Origin: Acidobacteriota bacterium
GTDB lineage: Bacteria > Acidobacteriota > Vicinamibacteria > Vicinamibacterales > CAVVIG01
Assembly: GCA_020850715.1 (NCBI GenBank)
Contig: JADZED010000026.1
Location: forward strand, 1 to 37,765
DNA: 37,765 bases
Direction of reading: 5' to 3'
The translations under genes were made by a program, and so were the position numbers. The notes below the pieces were generated by a model, which saw nothing but the letters and a program-made list of their open reading frames with translations, was not told the origin of the DNA and searched no databases. Positions 37,501-37,765 of the stretch are shown here, piece by piece (positions within the stretch are counted from its first letter, which is position 1; each line of letters starts with the position of its first letter).

Positions 37501-37763
37501 AGTGCGGCCGTCACCACCCGCTCGCACTCCGCCAGTTCGGCCGCGCTCACGGGGTCGTTGTACAGGGCTGCAGCGCCCGTACTCACCGGCGCGCCTTGAC
37601 CAGGAAACACCCAGATCACGGGAGGCCGCCCCGCCGTTACCGGTGTGGCTGCGCGCAAGGCGGCCGCGACCGTGGACGCGTCGGGGCCCGCCACCGCCAC
37701 CCGCACCGGCAGCGCCGCCCGCCCGGTCTGCAGCGTGTCGGCCACCTCGGCCAGCGACGTCGC
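34578..37763 (-). CDS. Type I polyketide synthase, N-terminus cut by window edge: (KS)-AT-KR-ACP
   Basis: Open from the right edge; 1061 residues are visible, starting in the linker that normally follows the KS (SLAEVADTLQTGR), so the KS lies outside. AT: FPGQGAP (53-59; the last Gln of GQGxQ is Pro), Ser146 in GHSVGE, AFHS (243-246), hence malonyl-type. The post-AT linker LPTYPFQRQRYW leads into the structural KR half and the catalytic KR (LITGGLGGIG; SSLASLLGGFGQADYCAAN with Ser, Tyr and Asn in place). ACP: Ser978 in DLGGHSL. The last 42 residues form an Arg/Gly-rich tail without obvious helix pattern. The gene overlaps the next PKS by 20 bp. It is the earliest-acting module visible; further modules or a loading enzyme may lie beyond the edge. 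Confidence 0.95.
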   Translation of the reverse strand, partial: ATSLAEVADTLQTGRAALPVRVAVAGPDASTVAAALRAATPVTAGRPPVIWVFPGQGAPVSTGAAALYNDPVSAAELAECERVVTAALGGSLRSVLAPANEAEVEASAAALAGTAWTQVALVAVELALAARWRAWGVQPAAVIGHSVGELAAACVSGVLSRESALRLAARRGELMAAASEGGMLAVAAAAAAVTPHLPPGVVVAAINSGRQCVIAGPVTALEQAAARLAAADLPAQRLPAAGAFHSPLMATVTDPLTAAAARLSVAAPQVPWISTVTGTVCTEAPSPGYWGMQVTAPVQWLSAAMAARAASPVPPVWLEVGPGHTLAHLLRAEAPAGEAAAACWDGAVPEASWAAAAAQLWTAGVVLDWRAVRAGARRRTVALPTYPFQRQRYWLESAAAPASAPVKRSDVGSWFYRPYWKQAAPLASGSPNGRAKGRRWLLFADRTGLCERIGSRLVAAGDRVIVVEQGECFAAAGARYAIRPDEPADYERLFRELDAAGGAPTDIVHCWSVAADGSKAPGTAVSEGTASFDCLLLLGRALSLVALGDGARLAVVTSGAHAVTGDERPDPRRATVAGPVHVLPAEVPGLRCAHVDILWDPSDEARASRAVDRLLVELLSNEGNGAVALRGAHRWIQQFETVQADAAAGRARLREQGVYLITGGLGGIGLALADLLAAEVRARLILVGRTPLPARADWDGYLRAHGDDRIGRRIRRVLALESAGAEVVLETADVGSADAMRAVLERARARFGALHGVIHAAGVAGGGVVALKTRGEAAEVLAPKVAGTLVLHALTAGEPLDFFVLCSSLASLLGGFGQADYCAANAFLDAFAQSRWCAGDERVISIDWDSWRDAGMALDTAVPADLARRRDEVLERGIESAEGQDAFLRVLGLRLPQVGVCTKDLQAFATSLAVRPRAPEPEAPAEVRDRHPRPALATAFVAPMREAEHAVCSAFAEALGIDRIGVDDSFFDLGGHSLLAVEVMARLNRRFGTSVPVAGLYEGLTPSSIAALFENHAGPRRGREIVEAGRPGPRRQRQGGGSRRRATSDARGERGHEPSAS

Positions 37764-37765
37764 CG

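Overview
The window is GC-rich and gene-dense, with no rRNA, tRNA, insertion sequence or CRISPR array that I could see. Its content suggests a soil-type Gram-negative bacterium, most likely an acidobacterium (perhaps Vicinamibacteria). The hints are a subtilase with a DNIVWGT repeat tail, an outer-membrane-barrel/beta-propeller/zinc-peptidase fusion, large secreted beta-helix proteins and a type I polyketide synthase (PKS) operon. The taxonomic call is inference from gene style only.

Left part (1-7154, genes on the minus strand): a secreted subtilisin-like protease runs off the left edge through a tandem repeat coding for DNIVWGT-type units. An AT-richer intergenic stretch follows. Then come cobalamin-dependent methionine synthase (metH) and, directly upstream of it, an ArsR-type regulator fused to a methyltransferase domain (SahR-like). 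A perfect 10+10 bp inverted repeat abuts the regulator's start and looks like its operator. This is a methionine/SAM-cycle module.

Middle part (7280-16071): a small secreted protein of unknown function and a three-part surface protein (HExxH peptidase, TolB-like propeller, outer-membrane barrel) on the plus strand, a convergent GT87-type membrane glycosyltransferase, and two secreted right-handed beta-helix proteins. The second beta-helix gene is preceded by a 560-bp non-coding stretch rich in hairpins. A strong hairpin at 16091-16122 separates this part from the next.

Right part (16155 to the right edge, all minus strand): one tightly packed transcription unit of at least 21.6 kb whose start lies outside the window. 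In order of transcription it encodes four PKS proteins, the first cut by the window edge, each built as a KS-AT-KR-ACP monomodule. They are followed by an alpha/beta hydrolase, an ABC exporter (ATPase and permease), a phytanoyl-CoA-dioxygenase-like Fe(II)/2-oxoglutarate enzyme and a secreted protein of unknown function. Stop and start codons overlap (ATGA) at three junctions. The operon looks like a biosynthesis, release, export and tailoring pathway for a reduced (beta-hydroxylated) polyketide.

The most unusual element is the last PKS protein. Its acyltransferase domain has lost the catalytic serine (GHSxG is GHGAG), the GQGxQ motif and the whole small subdomain, yet its reading frame and the KS, KR and ACP active sites are intact. 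The module therefore cannot load its own extender and must be loaded in trans or act without elongating. No thioesterase domain is present, so the adjacent hydrolase is the obvious release candidate.
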